From Roseiarcus sp963783175 (lineage in GTDB: Bacteria > Pseudomonadota > Alphaproteobacteria > Rhizobiales > Beijerinckiaceae): 64,000 nt of DNA. The notes under the pieces were generated by a model. That model worked only from the letters and a program-made list of their open reading frames with translations. It was not told the origin of the DNA and ran no database searches. Position numbers and translations under genes: made by a program. Where the stretch lies: assembly GCA_963783175.1 (NCBI GenBank), contig CAWANG010000007.1, positions 154,398-218,397 of the forward strand, read 5' to 3'. Positions within the stretch are counted from its first letter, which is position 1, and each line of letters starts with the position of its first letter. This document shows positions 19,521 through 28,064 of this stretch, one piece after another.

Positions 19521-19660
19521 GGGCGGACCCTACTGCGCCGCAGGGAACGGAGCAAGAACGACGGCGGCCTACAACGGTTGTCGCAATTCCCGCCGAAGCT
19601 CTTGCCGTGAGTAGAACTACTCTGTTGCCAAATTTCTGCGGCTCTCACATTCGTTTAGCG

Positions 19661-19981
19661 ATGGAATGGCACGTCCAATATCGGCGGGGCGGGGTGGATC
19701 GTCTCGCAATGTTTCCGAGCCCCGAGGCGGCAATCGAAAGCGCCTGCCGCCTTATCGATGATGGTTGCGACGTGTTCGGCATTGGGACCGGCGGGCTGGC
19801 CGACTCGATCGAGCGAGAAGAAATCGCCGGCATTTACGCCATGCGGGCGAGAGCAAAATCTCCGTTCGGCCCGGCGAGAGCCAGAGGACGTGATCCGGCT
19901 GGCAAGGGCGCAATCATAACCTGGGCGGCGGCTCCGGTGAGACCCCTCAGGGAAGAAGCGCCGCGGCCAAATGATGATTGA
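19661..19981 (+). CDS. Small conserved hypothetical protein
   Basis: A 106-residue product starting MEWHVQYRRGGVDRLAMF from ATG 19661; an in-frame start at 19607 is less likely because the conserved part begins here. The region ESACRLIDDGCDVFGIGTG is the most characteristic, followed by REEIAGIYAMRARAKSPFG. I associate this with a small hypothetical family common in Bradyrhizobium-like genomes. The C-terminal 35 residues are Pro/Arg/Ala-rich and may be a read-through extension. No membrane segment. Confidence 0.5.
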   Translation: MEWHVQYRRGGVDRLAMFPSPEAAIESACRLIDDGCDVFGIGTGGLADSIEREEIAGIYAMRARAKSPFGPARARGRDPAGKGAIITWAAAPVRPLREEAPRPNDD

Positions 19982-20929
19982 CCGCGGCGACAAGTCCTGC
20001 GGTGATGGGGCATGCATGGGGCGGGGGACACCACTCCATCACCGCGTCACCAGCGTATCGCTTTCTAAAATGTGGCGGCTTCGCCAGCTAAAGTCCAGAT
20101 AGGAGCCGGGGCGCTCTGCGGCAATCCGTCGGAAACTACTCACGCGACGCCATGGCAACCGCGCGCCGGCCGTGGTGGCGCCGACTCACCAGCGCTTGAA
20201 CAGCGTCCGACCGATCATCCAGCCGGCCCGCGATCGTGGGGCTGTTGACGGGCCAAGAGCCTCCTTCAAACCGAGTCTTTTTGGGCGGGATGTTTGCTGC
20301 GGCCGCTCCTAGCTTTTCGCAGCATTAGCATTTGGCGACGACTAGGCGTCAAGCCGCTCCTTGACCAGCGCGGCAAACGCTCGCGCCAGCCCGGCGGACA
20401 TTGCCGGCGATATGCCGTGATGCTGCGGCGCCGTGCTCGTGGTCACGCGCGCGGCCGTTATCCCGGCTCGGCGTTTGACCGGCCGGCCATCTTGCCGGCC
20501 GCGGATCGCCATAGAAGGCTGCTGCGGGCAGATGCGGCAAGGCTATCAGGCGGGGCGCCGCGCTTGACTTCCGCGCCTAGCTGCTGCGCCTAGCCGTCCG
20601 TGATCCGTATCGCCATTAGCCAAGCCGCCTTTGACGCGATCGCCTCGACCATCCCGCCCGCATTTCGCATTGTTTTGGCGAGTTCGAAGTCAATCTCTCG
20701 CGGTAAAATGCTTGCAAGTTCCCTCTCGCGGTGATGACATCGGCCAGCCTGTTGAGGGCAGCAACGCTCCTGGAGAGGGATTACGGACCACTCGTCGCTC
20801 GGAAAGGTCGCGGGCGTCGCCGGCGTTGCCCCGCTCCGAACGGGAGGGGCGCACGCTTTCAAGCAGAGCTAGCTCTCCTATTTCGAGTTTCGAGCCACTA
20901 TCTCCAATAATGTGAGAGCGAAGGTCAAA
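19982..20929. other. Gene-poor, decayed region
   Basis: About 950 bp without a convincing gene. It contains a relic of the small family at 17365: from GTG 20600 it reads VIRIAISQAAFDAIASTIPP and then degenerates, and its upstream 30 bp also resemble those of the first copy. A 56-codon minus-strand frame (20342-20512) has no start signal and is unconvincing. Confidence 0.45.
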
Positions 20930-21364
20930 ATGAAGCCGGATAGCGTGCGATCGAAATCAAATTTTGGGATTCTTCTAACCGGTGTAGTTTATCTTTACGG
21001 CGCTGCTCCAGTAATGAAGGCGACCGCAGCCGATGCTAATAATACGAAATCTCCACAGATTGAGATCAACTGGTGTTTGGAAGGACCCGCTCCACCCAAT
21101 CTACTATTTCAGCACGCATGGGTTGCCGGTCAGTCGCACCTTTGGTTTTGCTTCGACGGTATCGCAGGGAGGAAATATAACACATGGTGCGGTGTTGAAG
21201 AGGATCAATACTGTCGGCCAGATGGCACAACAGCTTGCGGAACGATATTACATTTTGGTGTTGGGGCGACCAAGATCGAAGGGACCCGCGGCTGCGTAGA
21301 TATGCAAAATCGAGACAGGTCTGTTTCCAGACCTGTGCGGTTCTGGTCGACTCCGGTTAATTGA
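20930..21364 (+). CDS. AT-rich secreted hypothetical protein
   Basis: A 144-residue protein from ATG 20930 (an in-frame GTG-type start lies 18 bases earlier). A signal-like hydrophobic segment lies at about residues 12-35 (FGILLTGVVYLYGAAPVMKATA). The mature domain has six cysteines (WCLEGP, FCFDG, WCGVEE, YCRPDG, ACGTI, GCVDM), suggesting disulphide bonds in the periplasm or outside. GC content is clearly lower than the genome's. Convergent with the next gene, which is also an AT-rich Cys-rich secreted protein. Family unknown. Confidence 0.55.
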   Translation: MKPDSVRSKSNFGILLTGVVYLYGAAPVMKATAADANNTKSPQIEINWCLEGPAPPNLLFQHAWVAGQSHLWFCFDGIAGRKYNTWCGVEEDQYCRPDGTTACGTILHFGVGATKIEGTRGCVDMQNRDRSVSRPVRFWSTPVN

Positions 21365-21573
21365 AGCCGATGCGCCATCGAGCGGTGGGGACGAGCCACG
21401 CTTTTGCCGGCTTCGCGTTGACGCGAGCGACGGTCGCGGCAAGTCCCCAACGCCAGCGCCCAACTTAGAGAAAAGGCGCGACTGGGCTAGCGACGCGCCA
21501 ATTGCGCCAAGGGCGAGTCGCGGCGAACTTTTTGGTCCCCGGTTGTCGAGGGGGTCGTGACAATTGGCCAATA

Positions 21574-22284
21574 TCATTTAATCCATATATCAGCGTATCG
21601 AGTTCTATCACCGGATTCATTAAATACGGTCCAGCAGATCAAAATTCCACCGGAAGTCATGGTTTGTGTCATGCTTACTGATACCGCCCAGCCGACAGCA
21701 CAAGAGTTTTCGTCTGTTTCTGAATATGAGCAAAACGCGGGCTTTCCCCAGTGATCCTCATTTAGAGTGCATTGGCTTGCGGTTGGAGTCTTACCGGGGG
21801 GGACCAAAGCGCATATTGGCTGTATTCCGCGTGGTTCAACATTCTGGGCATGATGAGCAATCACGTCCGCGGGGGAAATGTTTTGTATAGTACACTTTCC
21901 GATAATAGCCCCGCCGTCGGTGACGCAATCTGGGTCGGCTCCGCTACACCCAACAGTGGTTATATTGTCGACAATGGGATCCTGCGCAATTTTTGCGCAC
22001 TTATCCGTTAGGCCGGCCTCGGTACTCGCATATACAAACCCAAGATCTGTGCCAGTGTCCTCACTGTGGCAGCGTCCTTGCCATTTTATACCAGCGACTT
22101 TCAATCTCGTAGTAAGCCTATTTATGGTAGGCTCAGCCTGACCCTCATCAATATTGCTCTGTAGGCAATTAAGCCTGTCCTCGAGCCGGTCGACGCCGGG
22201 ATACTTCGCTTTGCAATCACTATAAGCTGATGCACTAGAAACGAAGCCAAATGTCACTGCCAATACGGAAAATATCACGCGCAT
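21574..22284 (-). CDS. AT-rich, Cys-rich secreted hypothetical protein
   Basis: A 236-residue product from ATG 22284, preceded by GAGGGAGG. The signal peptide is MRVIFSVLAVTFGFVSSASA with an AxA cleavage site. The mature protein has about a dozen cysteines, among them SDCKAKYPGVD, LNCLQSN, TVGCSGADPDC, PICALVPPG, FCSYSE and ICWTVF. Base composition is low in GC, as for its convergent neighbour at 20930. An exported disulphide-rich protein, possibly an effector or adhesive cargo of the element; no recognised domain. Confidence 0.6.
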   Translation of the reverse strand: MRVIFSVLAVTFGFVSSASAYSDCKAKYPGVDRLEDRLNCLQSNIDEGQAEPTINRLTTRLKVAGIKWQGRCHSEDTGTDLGFVYASTEAGLTDKCAKIAQDPIVDNITTVGCSGADPDCVTDGGAIIGKCTIQNISPADVIAHHAQNVEPRGIQPICALVPPGKTPTASQCTLNEDHWGKPAFCSYSETDENSCAVGWAVSVSMTQTMTSGGILICWTVFNESGDRTRYADIWIK

Positions 22285-22484
22285 ATATTCCTCCCTCAAA
22301 ATAAACGCTCTCGCGCGAACAATGGTACCACACTGACAGCTGACCCATAAGCACCTATCGCCTCTTGGGGTCGGATTTTTGTCCCCGGAATTCGACATCA
22401 ATAAAATCACTAGATATATTGCGCATCCCTAAGCCTGTTACGTCCCCAATACGTCGAAACCAGTTAAGCTGACTGGATTGGACC

Positions 22485-22709
22485 CTAGCGCTCAGAACCC
22501 CGCCCAAGCGCCGAATGTCCGCCAAGCGGGGGTTTCTTCATGACCACAAACCCGGCCCGCTCCAAGTGGCGCACGACGCGCTCCGCGGCAATGGCGGCCA
22601 TATATTCGGCGGCGTCGTGTTTTCGCTTGCGACCGTCAAACCGGAGCGCGAAGGCGACCGCATCGGCGAGGTCGCGAGGATCGGCGGGCGTTAGCTTGTC
22701 GTCGGGCAT
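22485..22709 (-). CDS. Small conserved hypothetical protein
   Basis: A 74-residue protein starting MPDDKLTPADPRDLADAVAF. The helical core RDLADAVAFALRFDGRKRKHDAAEYMAAIAAERVVRHLERAGFVVMKKPP is typical of a small Hyphomicrobiales hypothetical family that usually ends with ALGRG. The C-terminus HSALGRGSER matches a relic tail at 18757-18800. A nucleic-acid or regulatory role is possible from its basic helices but unproven. Confidence 0.55.
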   Translation of the reverse strand: MPDDKLTPADPRDLADAVAFALRFDGRKRKHDAAEYMAAIAAERVVRHLERAGFVVMKKPPLGGHSALGRGSER

Positions 22710-22775
22710 GGCTCGGGTGGCGGCTACGGACGCAAGTGTTACGCGCGTCCGCTTGAGTAAGGGGGCGGCGGCGTC

Positions 22776-22952
22776 CTACCAGAAGATGATAACGAGCCCG
22801 ACCACGTAGGCGAGCGTGGCGAAGGCGGATACCGCAGACGTACCCAAGACGATGCGCTCGCCTACGCTCAATCCGGCTCGGGCTGGAAGGGTCCAAGGAT
22901 AACTGAGTGGGGTGAACGAATCAAGAACGAATTTTGTGGACGCAATGCCCAC
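22776..22952 (-). CDS. Possible small membrane protein
   Basis: A 58-codon frame from GTG 22952 with a C-terminal membrane segment (SAVSAFATLAYVVGLVIIFW) after an amphipathic GLSVGERIVLG. The coherent hydrophobic end argues for a real protein, but there is no clear ribosome-binding site and the N-terminal third is uncertain. Confidence 0.3.
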   Translation of the reverse strand: MGIASTKFVLDSFTPLSYPWTLPARAGLSVGERIVLGTSAVSAFATLAYVVGLVIIFW

Positions 22953-22973
22953 GGCGCCGTATGCGTCCGCCCT

Positions 22974-23190
22974 ATGTGCAACCTCTACAGCCTAACCAAA
23001 GGCCAAGCCGCGATCCGCGACTGGTTTCGCGCGCCGTGATCGAATGGGCAACCTGCCGCTGTTTCCAGGGATCTTCCCCGACCAGATGGCACCGATCATT
23101 CGCGTCGGCGCCGAGGGCGAGCGAGAGCTTGCGATGGCGCGCTGGGGAATGCCCGGCCCTCCGCAGTTCGGCGGCGCGCTCGTGGGGCAT
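22974..23190 (+). pseudogene. SOS-response-associated peptidase (SRAP/YedK-type), 5' remnant
   Basis: From ATG 22974 the frame reads MCNLYSLTKGQAAIRDWFRA, the conserved start of SRAP proteins. Cys2 is the residue that crosslinks to abasic DNA in single strands. A frameshift near 23035 moves the reading to GNLPLFPGIFPDQMAPIIRVG and LAMARWGMPGPPQFGGA, the next conserved block. The expected continuation around the catalytic His and Asn (TNIRN in homologues) is replaced by unrelated sequence. The gene is truncated and non-functional. Confidence 0.7.
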
Positions 23191-23463
23191 AGCAAGGGCG
23201 GGCTTGGGCTATCCATGACGAGCCGCTACGCGGGGCAGGAGGGGCTGGAGGCCAAGACGGCTTGCGTGAGGGCGGTGAGACTTCCCTCGGTCCTATGATT
23301 TCGGCCAAGGCGGCCGCTGCCAGGGCGCACAAGGGAGCCTCTTGGCGAGCATCACGTAGCGTCGCCCCTGGTGAAACTTGAACGTCTGACGCTCGCTTCC
23401 GGCGCAATGGTGGGCGACGTGGACGGTCGCTGCAATGTAAAATCAAAGGTTATTGAGCGTGTC

Positions 23464-23817
23464 CTACGCAGGCTTGGATAGAAGCCATCGGTATTCGTTA
23501 GCGTTTATCCAATAGATTATCCCGTATGATGCAGCCAAAAGAATGAACACAAACGTTGCGACCTTCTTTATAGTTCCTTCGCGGGCACCAAACCAGCGCA
23601 TTATTAGGATAGTGAGGGCTGAGTAGAATACAGGCGCGACGATGCCACTGATTATCAAGAACGAAGCATCTCTGAATGAGCTTACGGGAAGGTCAAGGAA
23701 ATCCGCGAGCGGAAACAGAAGGAATTGACTTACAATGGTGAGAAGAGATACCCAGCCGGCGTGCCTTATTAGCCACGCGTGGTATTCCGGTCGTTTCGTG
23801 GTCTCGCTGTTAGCCAT
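23464..23817 (-). CDS. Multi-pass membrane protein of unknown function (gene 2 of a pair)
   Basis: A 117-residue product from ATG 23817, one base after the stop of the upstream gene. Three hydrophobic segments: about 20-40 (GWVSLLTIVSQFLLFPLADF), 50-75 (ASFLIISGIVAPVFYSALTILIM) and 85-105 (KVATFVFILLAASYGIIYWI). The N-terminus is polar and charged. With its neighbour it forms a two-gene membrane operon next to the Abi_C gene. GC content is slightly depressed. I do not recognise the family. Confidence 0.6.
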   Translation of the reverse strand: MANSETTKRPEYHAWLIRHAGWVSLLTIVSQFLLFPLADFLDLPVSSFRDASFLIISGIVAPVFYSALTILIMRWFGAREGTIKKVATFVFILLAASYGIIYWINANEYRWLLSKPA

Positions 23818-23818
23818 G

Positions 23819-24259
23819 TCAGTGCCCGTGCCCAGAAATGTCCGAGGGCGAGCCGCCGAGGACCACCCAGACAATGAAGACGAACACTGCAAGCGGCCCC
23901 CCGGCCTTAAGCCATTTGGTTTCGATCTCTAAGAGTCCTGCAAATGCGTTAGTGAAACTCGCACCTCCCAATCCAGCTAATACGGCGAAAACGCGCAACT
24001 GATAGTCCTCCGGCTTCGGAATGACTACCGCCAACACGAGCGCTGCAATAATAGCGATGACGCCAAAAGCGAACACCAGCCTCGGATCAATCGCTGGGGC
24101 GGATGCAGGCAACACCGGATGCGGAACTTTGGCCAAAATGACGGTCCCTTCGCCCAATCCGTTTAGTCGGGGACAAACCGAATTAGCAGCTTCGGGTCCA
24201 TTTGCGGAAGTGTTTTGTGCAGAGACGTCAGACCTTCTACATGTTTTCGTCGGCTCCAC
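23819..24259 (-). CDS. Membrane protein of unknown function (gene 1 of a pair)
   Basis: A 146-codon frame. Membrane segments lie at about residues 58-80 (PRLVFAFGVIAIIAALVLAVVI), possibly 88-108, and 118-138 (GGPLAVFVFIVWVVLGG); a short acidic loop (ETKWLKAGG) precedes the last. The first 45 residues are polar and the true start could lie downstream, since the first codon is GTG without a good ribosome site. It is tightly linked to the following membrane gene. A holin-like or defence effector role is conceivable from size and context only. Confidence 0.5.
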   Translation of the reverse strand: MEPTKTCRRSDVSAQNTSANGPEAANSVCPRLNGLGEGTVILAKVPHPVLPASAPAIDPRLVFAFGVIAIIAALVLAVVIPKPEDYQLRVFAVLAGLGGASFTNAFAGLLEIETKWLKAGGPLAVFVFIVWVVLGGSPSDISGHGH

Positions 24260-24289
24260 TCGCTCGCCAAACGTTGCTCGGCCCGATCA

Positions 24290-24501
24290 TCCCCGCCTCT
24301 CGAACACCGCCTTGCACCGCTCATAGACGCTCGCTGAACACGACGAGCGGCGGGAGCAGATCGGTGAGCTTGGCCTCCCAACCGTATTGCCGCATGAGCC
24401 TCTCGACGTCGTACCGCTCGCGTAGCCCGCACGGTTCGCAGACCATGGACAGGACCGGGTCACGGAGGTCCGACAGAGTTTGCGCGCCATCTCGGGGCAT
24501 A
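24290..24501 (-). pseudogene. Frameshifted paralogue of the Cys-containing protein at 19254
   Basis: From ATG 24501 it reads MPRDGAQTLSDLRDPVLSMVCEPCG through LTDLLPPL, then shifts frame. The expected tail SASVYERCKAVFERRG is present in the next frame to 24290. It keeps the CEPCG motif, so the decay is recent or the shift is a sequence error. Confidence 0.5.
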
Positions 24502-25148
24502 GTGGCGTAGCCTCGCGAGCCATGCGAGCAGGGTACCAGAGAACGAACAAGGAACACAAGGATGATCCCCCTCCGACCTTCCAACAGGTGTCGGTTTGGC
24601 TTAGGAATTTGCGGGCGAAAAGCGGCTTGAGGCCGTAGCCAGAAGTGTCAGCGGTAGCCACCATGTCGAGCGACGCCAGCGACCACTACCAGCGCACCCT
24701 CAAATTCCAAGAGGTCCTTGTCGGTTGGGCCACGGGGTCAGAGTGGAGCGAAGAGAAGTACGAAGCCGAGCGGCGCGCACTGGTCGGTCATCCTGGCCTG
24801 CGCAAATTGATCCCTCCGCTCGTGAAGGACTGCCACACTCTGAAGGCGTTCTGGGCAACTATTAAGCAGTTGTCCTATGCGGGCCGACGCCAGATTATCA
24901 GGGACGCCTTCGCCCCGCTCCTCGCGGAGTTGGAGAAGCCGAGCCAGCTGCCCCTTGACGAGGCCACCGCGCTCACTCTGGCGTCGTTAGACGTGGACCA
25001 CGTGCAGGATGCTTGGAGGAAAGCATTGGAGCGGAGGCTTGCCGACCCAGAGGGCGCGATCACGGCTGCGCGGACCCTGTTGGAGGGCGTGTGCAAGTCT
25101 ATCCTTGACGAGGAGAAGTGGTCTGCTGCCGGTTCCGTGGACAGGCAG

Positions 25149-26015
25149 TTAAGCTAGTCCGACCTTCCTTTCGAACTCAACCGGGCTGAGGTAGCCGATG
25201 GTCGAGTGCCTGCGGATGGTGTTGTAGAACCTCTCGATGTAGTCGAACACGTCGGCCCTGGCGGCGTCCCGCGTCCGGTATAACTTGCTGCCAATCCGCT
25301 CGGTTTTCAGCGACGAGAAGAAGCTTTCCATGGCGGCGTTGTCCCAGACGTTTCCCGAACGGCTCATCGAGCAATCAACGCCATTGTCGGCCATCAGCCG
25401 CTGGAACTGCTCGCTCGTATATTGGCTGCCCCGGTCAGAGTGATGCAACAGCGCATCCGGGCGACCGCGCCGCCAGATCGCCATCATCGGCGCATCCGTG
25501 ACGAGTTGCGCATTCATCTCGGCTTTCATCGACCAGCCGACGACGCGGCGCGAAAACAGGTCGATTACGGCGGCGACGTAGAGCCAGCCCTCGGCTGTCC
25601 AGACATAGGTGAAGTCGGCGATCCATTTGCGGTTGGGCTGGTACGCCGTAAACTGGCGATCGAGCACATTCGGCGCGATCGCCGAAGCCGAACGTTCGCC
25701 ATCGTCCTTTGGCAAAGCGCGCCTGCGCGGCCGCGCCCGCAACGCCTGAGCGCGCATCAGGCGTTCGATCTTGTGCAGACCGCACGAAAAGCCGGCTTCC
25801 AGCACGTCGCGCCAGACCCGACGTGCGCCATAGGTGCGTGCGCTTGCCACGAAGCTCGCCCTTACCGCCGGCATGATCGCTTCGTCCTCTCGCGAGCGCG
25901 CGCAGAGGCTGCGTTTCAGCCAAGCATGGAAGCCAGACCTCGATACGCCGAGCGCTTCGCAAAGCCATGCCACCGGCCAGACGGAACGGTGCTTCGCAAT
26001 GAAGCCGAACTTCAT
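25149..26015 (-). CDS. IS3-family transposase OrfB, DDE catalytic subunit (copy 1)
   Basis: From ATG 26015, overlapping the OrfA stop (ATGA); the OrfAB fusion form reads from 26302 by -1 slippage. The HTH_21-like region is followed by the integrase core: first Asp in KWIADFTYVW, second in LLHHSDRGSQYTS, Glu in NAAMESFFSSLKTE. The C-terminus RRHSTIGYLSPVEFE is typical. The frame is intact. Confidence 0.95.
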   Translation of the reverse strand: MKFGFIAKHRSVWPVAWLCEALGVSRSGFHAWLKRSLCARSREDEAIMPAVRASFVASARTYGARRVWRDVLEAGFSCGLHKIERLMRAQALRARPRRRALPKDDGERSASAIAPNVLDRQFTAYQPNRKWIADFTYVWTAEGWLYVAAVIDLFSRRVVGWSMKAEMNAQLVTDAPMMAIWRRGRPDALLHHSDRGSQYTSEQFQRLMADNGVDCSMSRSGNVWDNAAMESFFSSLKTERIGSKLYRTRDAARADVFDYIERFYNTIRRHSTIGYLSPVEFERKVGLA

Positions 26016-26302
26016 GTCGACTCCCTCGCGAAGTAGGCTGCGGCCTTTTTTAGGATGTCGCGCTCCGCCTTGAGCTTTGCGACCTCGCGCCTGAGCCGGT
26101 CGATCTCCAGTTGCTCGGGCTTCATCTGACCGTGCCCCGGGAAGGCCTGCTTCGGATCCGCACCCAACTCTCTCACCCACTTGCGAAGAACGTTCTCGTG
26201 GACGTCAATGTCCCGAGACGCCTGCGCCACGCTCACGCCTCGTTCGCGCACCAGGCGGACGGCCTCGATCTTGAACTCTCGACTGAACTTGCGCCTCTGC
26301 AT
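26012..26302 (-). CDS. IS3-family transposase OrfA (copy 1)
   Basis: A 96-residue helix-turn-helix protein (MQRRKFSREFKIEAVRLVRE, then GVSVAQASRDIDVHENVLRKW) with a C-terminal leucine-zipper-like helix (EQLEIDRLRREVAKLKAERDILKKA). An A6G slippery heptamer at 26045-26051 lies in the ILKKAA codons, the usual site for -1 frameshifting into OrfB to make the OrfAB transposase. It binds the IS ends. Confidence 0.93.
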   Translation of the reverse strand: MQRRKFSREFKIEAVRLVRERGVSVAQASRDIDVHENVLRKWVRELGADPKQAFPGHGQMKPEQLEIDRLRREVAKLKAERDILKKAAAYFAREST

Positions 26303-26741
26303 CGCTTGCCTCCGGCTTCCTGAAACACCCTATCTCGGTGTCCACGGAACCGGCAGCAGGCCAAAGGTGGTTTACGGCGATGAGGAACTCCCGAAGCTTT
26401 ATTCAAAGACCGCGCACCAACTAAGCCTCGCCCCTAGCCAGCACACCGAGGAAGCGTTCAAGGCTATTCTCGGAGGCTGCCATGCTGTCGTGAATGGTCT
26501 TGGTACTCTTCGCAATCGGCTTGGGGACGCGCACGGCAAGGGTCGAAGAGCGGTGCGGCCAGCGGCCCGTCACGCTGCTCTAGCCGTGAGCCTCGCCGGG
26601 GCGATGTCAGTCTTCCTTGTCGAGACGTGGCAAGAACGCCGCAAGGCTGCGACGCAGTCTCAAGGGCCAACCCTCTCTAATCTCGTAGAGAAGCTGGCCA
26701 AATCTGGAGAGATGGCCGTCGTCAGGATCAAGACCGAGTAA

Positions 26742-27218
26742 CTGCCACCTTTAGCCACGCCGCGCGCCTCTTCACCGACACCTAGACGCGAACCCGAGTA
26801 ACGACCCGCTGTCGTGCTTCATGGGCCGAGGCCGAATGATCCAACCCCACCCAAAGAGGGAAGCGCCAATGTAGGGGTCCGATAGGCGGCCCGCCAGTGA
26901 GCCATGGCGAACGCCTCGGGGCGAACCTTTGAGAGCCCACGATGGGACCCATAGGTGCCCGTTGGTGGAGACTGGCCTGAACAATTTGGGGAAAAACCCT
27001 GTCACGGTATTAATCGACCGGCGCCGAGGGTTTCCCCCGGTGGGGGGTCACGATGCTGAAACCTCAGCGGCGGACGGGCACCATGGCAACCCTCGCGGCG
27101 CGGATCGAGCGTGCCACTGAGCGCCCGACCGAGCGCACGTGGCTAGCCCCACGATACAACTTGCCTGCAACCGGCCAATCCTGTATCAATTGCTTGAGAA
27201 ATCGAGACAGAAACAGGC
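26742..27218. other. Intergenic region, no gene recognised
   Basis: Several short frames on both strands, none with a conserved look or a ribosome-binding site. It presumably contains the promoter for the recombinase gene at 27219. Confidence 0.45.
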
Positions 27219-27905
27219 ATGATAGCTATGAAAACAAAAGACTTAACCAATTCTGTGGCCTACTTCCGGACCTCGTCAATGACGAACGTCGGCGAGGATA
27301 AGGACTCGCTGAAGCGCCAGCGCGCCGCGGTCGCGGCTTTCGCCAAGCGGGCGGGCTACGAACTGATCGCCGAATACAGCGACGACGGCGTCAAGGGCGC
27401 CGACCCGGTCGACCAGCGTCCAGGCTTCGGCGCGATGCTGAAGCACATCGCTGGCGACGGCGTGCGCACGATCATCGTCGAGACGGCGAGCCGCTTCGCG
27501 CGCGACCTGATAACGCAAGAGACCGGCTTTCAATTCCTTCAGGGGCTTGGCGTCACGCTGATCGCCGCCGATAGCCCCGACAGCTTCCTCGACGACACGC
27601 CGACCGCGGTCCTGATTAGGCAAGTCCTCGGCGCTGTCAGTCAATTCGAGAAGGCCGCGCTGGTCGCCAAGCTGCGGGCCGCTCGCGAACGCAAGAAAGC
27701 CGCGACCGGCAAGTGCGGCGGGCGCAAGAGTTACGCCGAGCGCGACGCCGTAATGGTCGCCCTCGCCAAGCGGCTGCACCGCTATCCCGTCAACGGGCGC
27801 AAGCGCTCGCTGCGGGACATCGCCGCGGAGCTTGAGACCGCCGGCCATGTATCGATCGCCGGTACTCGGTACGGCGCCGCGGCTGTCGCCCGCATGGTGG
27901 CGTAG
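27219..27905 (+). CDS. Serine recombinase (resolvase/invertase family)
   Basis: A 228-residue small serine recombinase. The N-terminal catalytic domain has YFRTSSM, containing the nucleophile Ser, and LKRQRAAVAAFAKRAGYEL. Arg-rich active-site residues appear in QRPGFGAMLKHI and ETASRFARDL. A resolvase linker helix (VSQFEKAALVAKLRAARERKKAATG) leads to a C-terminal DNA-binding segment (SLRDIAAELETAGHVSIAG). It may resolve dimers of, or invert, element DNA. The start could also be ATG 27228. It marks the left edge of the replication/regulation half of the element. Confidence 0.88.
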   Translation: MIAMKTKDLTNSVAYFRTSSMTNVGEDKDSLKRQRAAVAAFAKRAGYELIAEYSDDGVKGADPVDQRPGFGAMLKHIAGDGVRTIIVETASRFARDLITQETGFQFLQGLGVTLIAADSPDSFLDDTPTAVLIRQVLGAVSQFEKAALVAKLRAARERKKAATGKCGGRKSYAERDAVMVALAKRLHRYPVNGRKRSLRDIAAELETAGHVSIAGTRYGAAAVARMVA

Positions 27906-28064
27906 AGCGGCCCGCTGGCGCCATCGAGCCGGTTTTGGCTAGCCCGAGCCCGCCGCTGCGGGTAGGCGGGCGCGCTGTGAGGACCTGCGGGCCGTAGGGA
28001 AAGCCGACCTACGACCCGCGCCCTCAACCGCGGCGGGAAAAGCCAGACCCGCCGCGGGAACGGA

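Larger units (their letters stand above)
25119..26363 (-). mobile_element. IS3-family insertion sequence, copy 1 (1245 bp)
   Basis: Terminal inverted repeats TGGTCTGCTGCCGGTTCCGT (left) and TGGCCTGCTGCCGGTTCCGT (right, reverse strand) match over about 25 bp with one mismatch. The target duplication is AAG (25116-25118 and 26364-26366). Two overlapping frames, orfA and orfB. A nearly identical copy lies at 38395-39639, so the element is or was recently active. Confidence 0.95.
24663..26741 (+). pseudogene. Abortive-infection (Abi_C domain) protein, interrupted by an IS3 element
   Basis: The 5' part (24663-25118) reads MSSDASDHYQRTLKF to GVCKSILDEEK. The 3' part (26367-26741) resumes in the same frame with VVYGDEELPKLYSKTA, then LAPSQHTEEAFKAILGG, VVNGLGTLRNRLGDAHG and LAGAMSVFLVETW, the hallmark of the abortive-infection C-terminal domain. 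Between them sits an IS3 copy flanked by AAG on both sides, the 3-bp target duplication. Removing the IS and one AAG restores a 276-residue protein. Such proteins act in phage defence by halting growth of infected cells. Here defence is presumably lost. The GTG at 24645 is an alternative start. Confidence 0.85.

Noticed and set aside
20342..20512. A 56-codon minus-strand gene
   Set aside because: No ribosome-binding site, no conserved look, and it lies in a decayed stretch.
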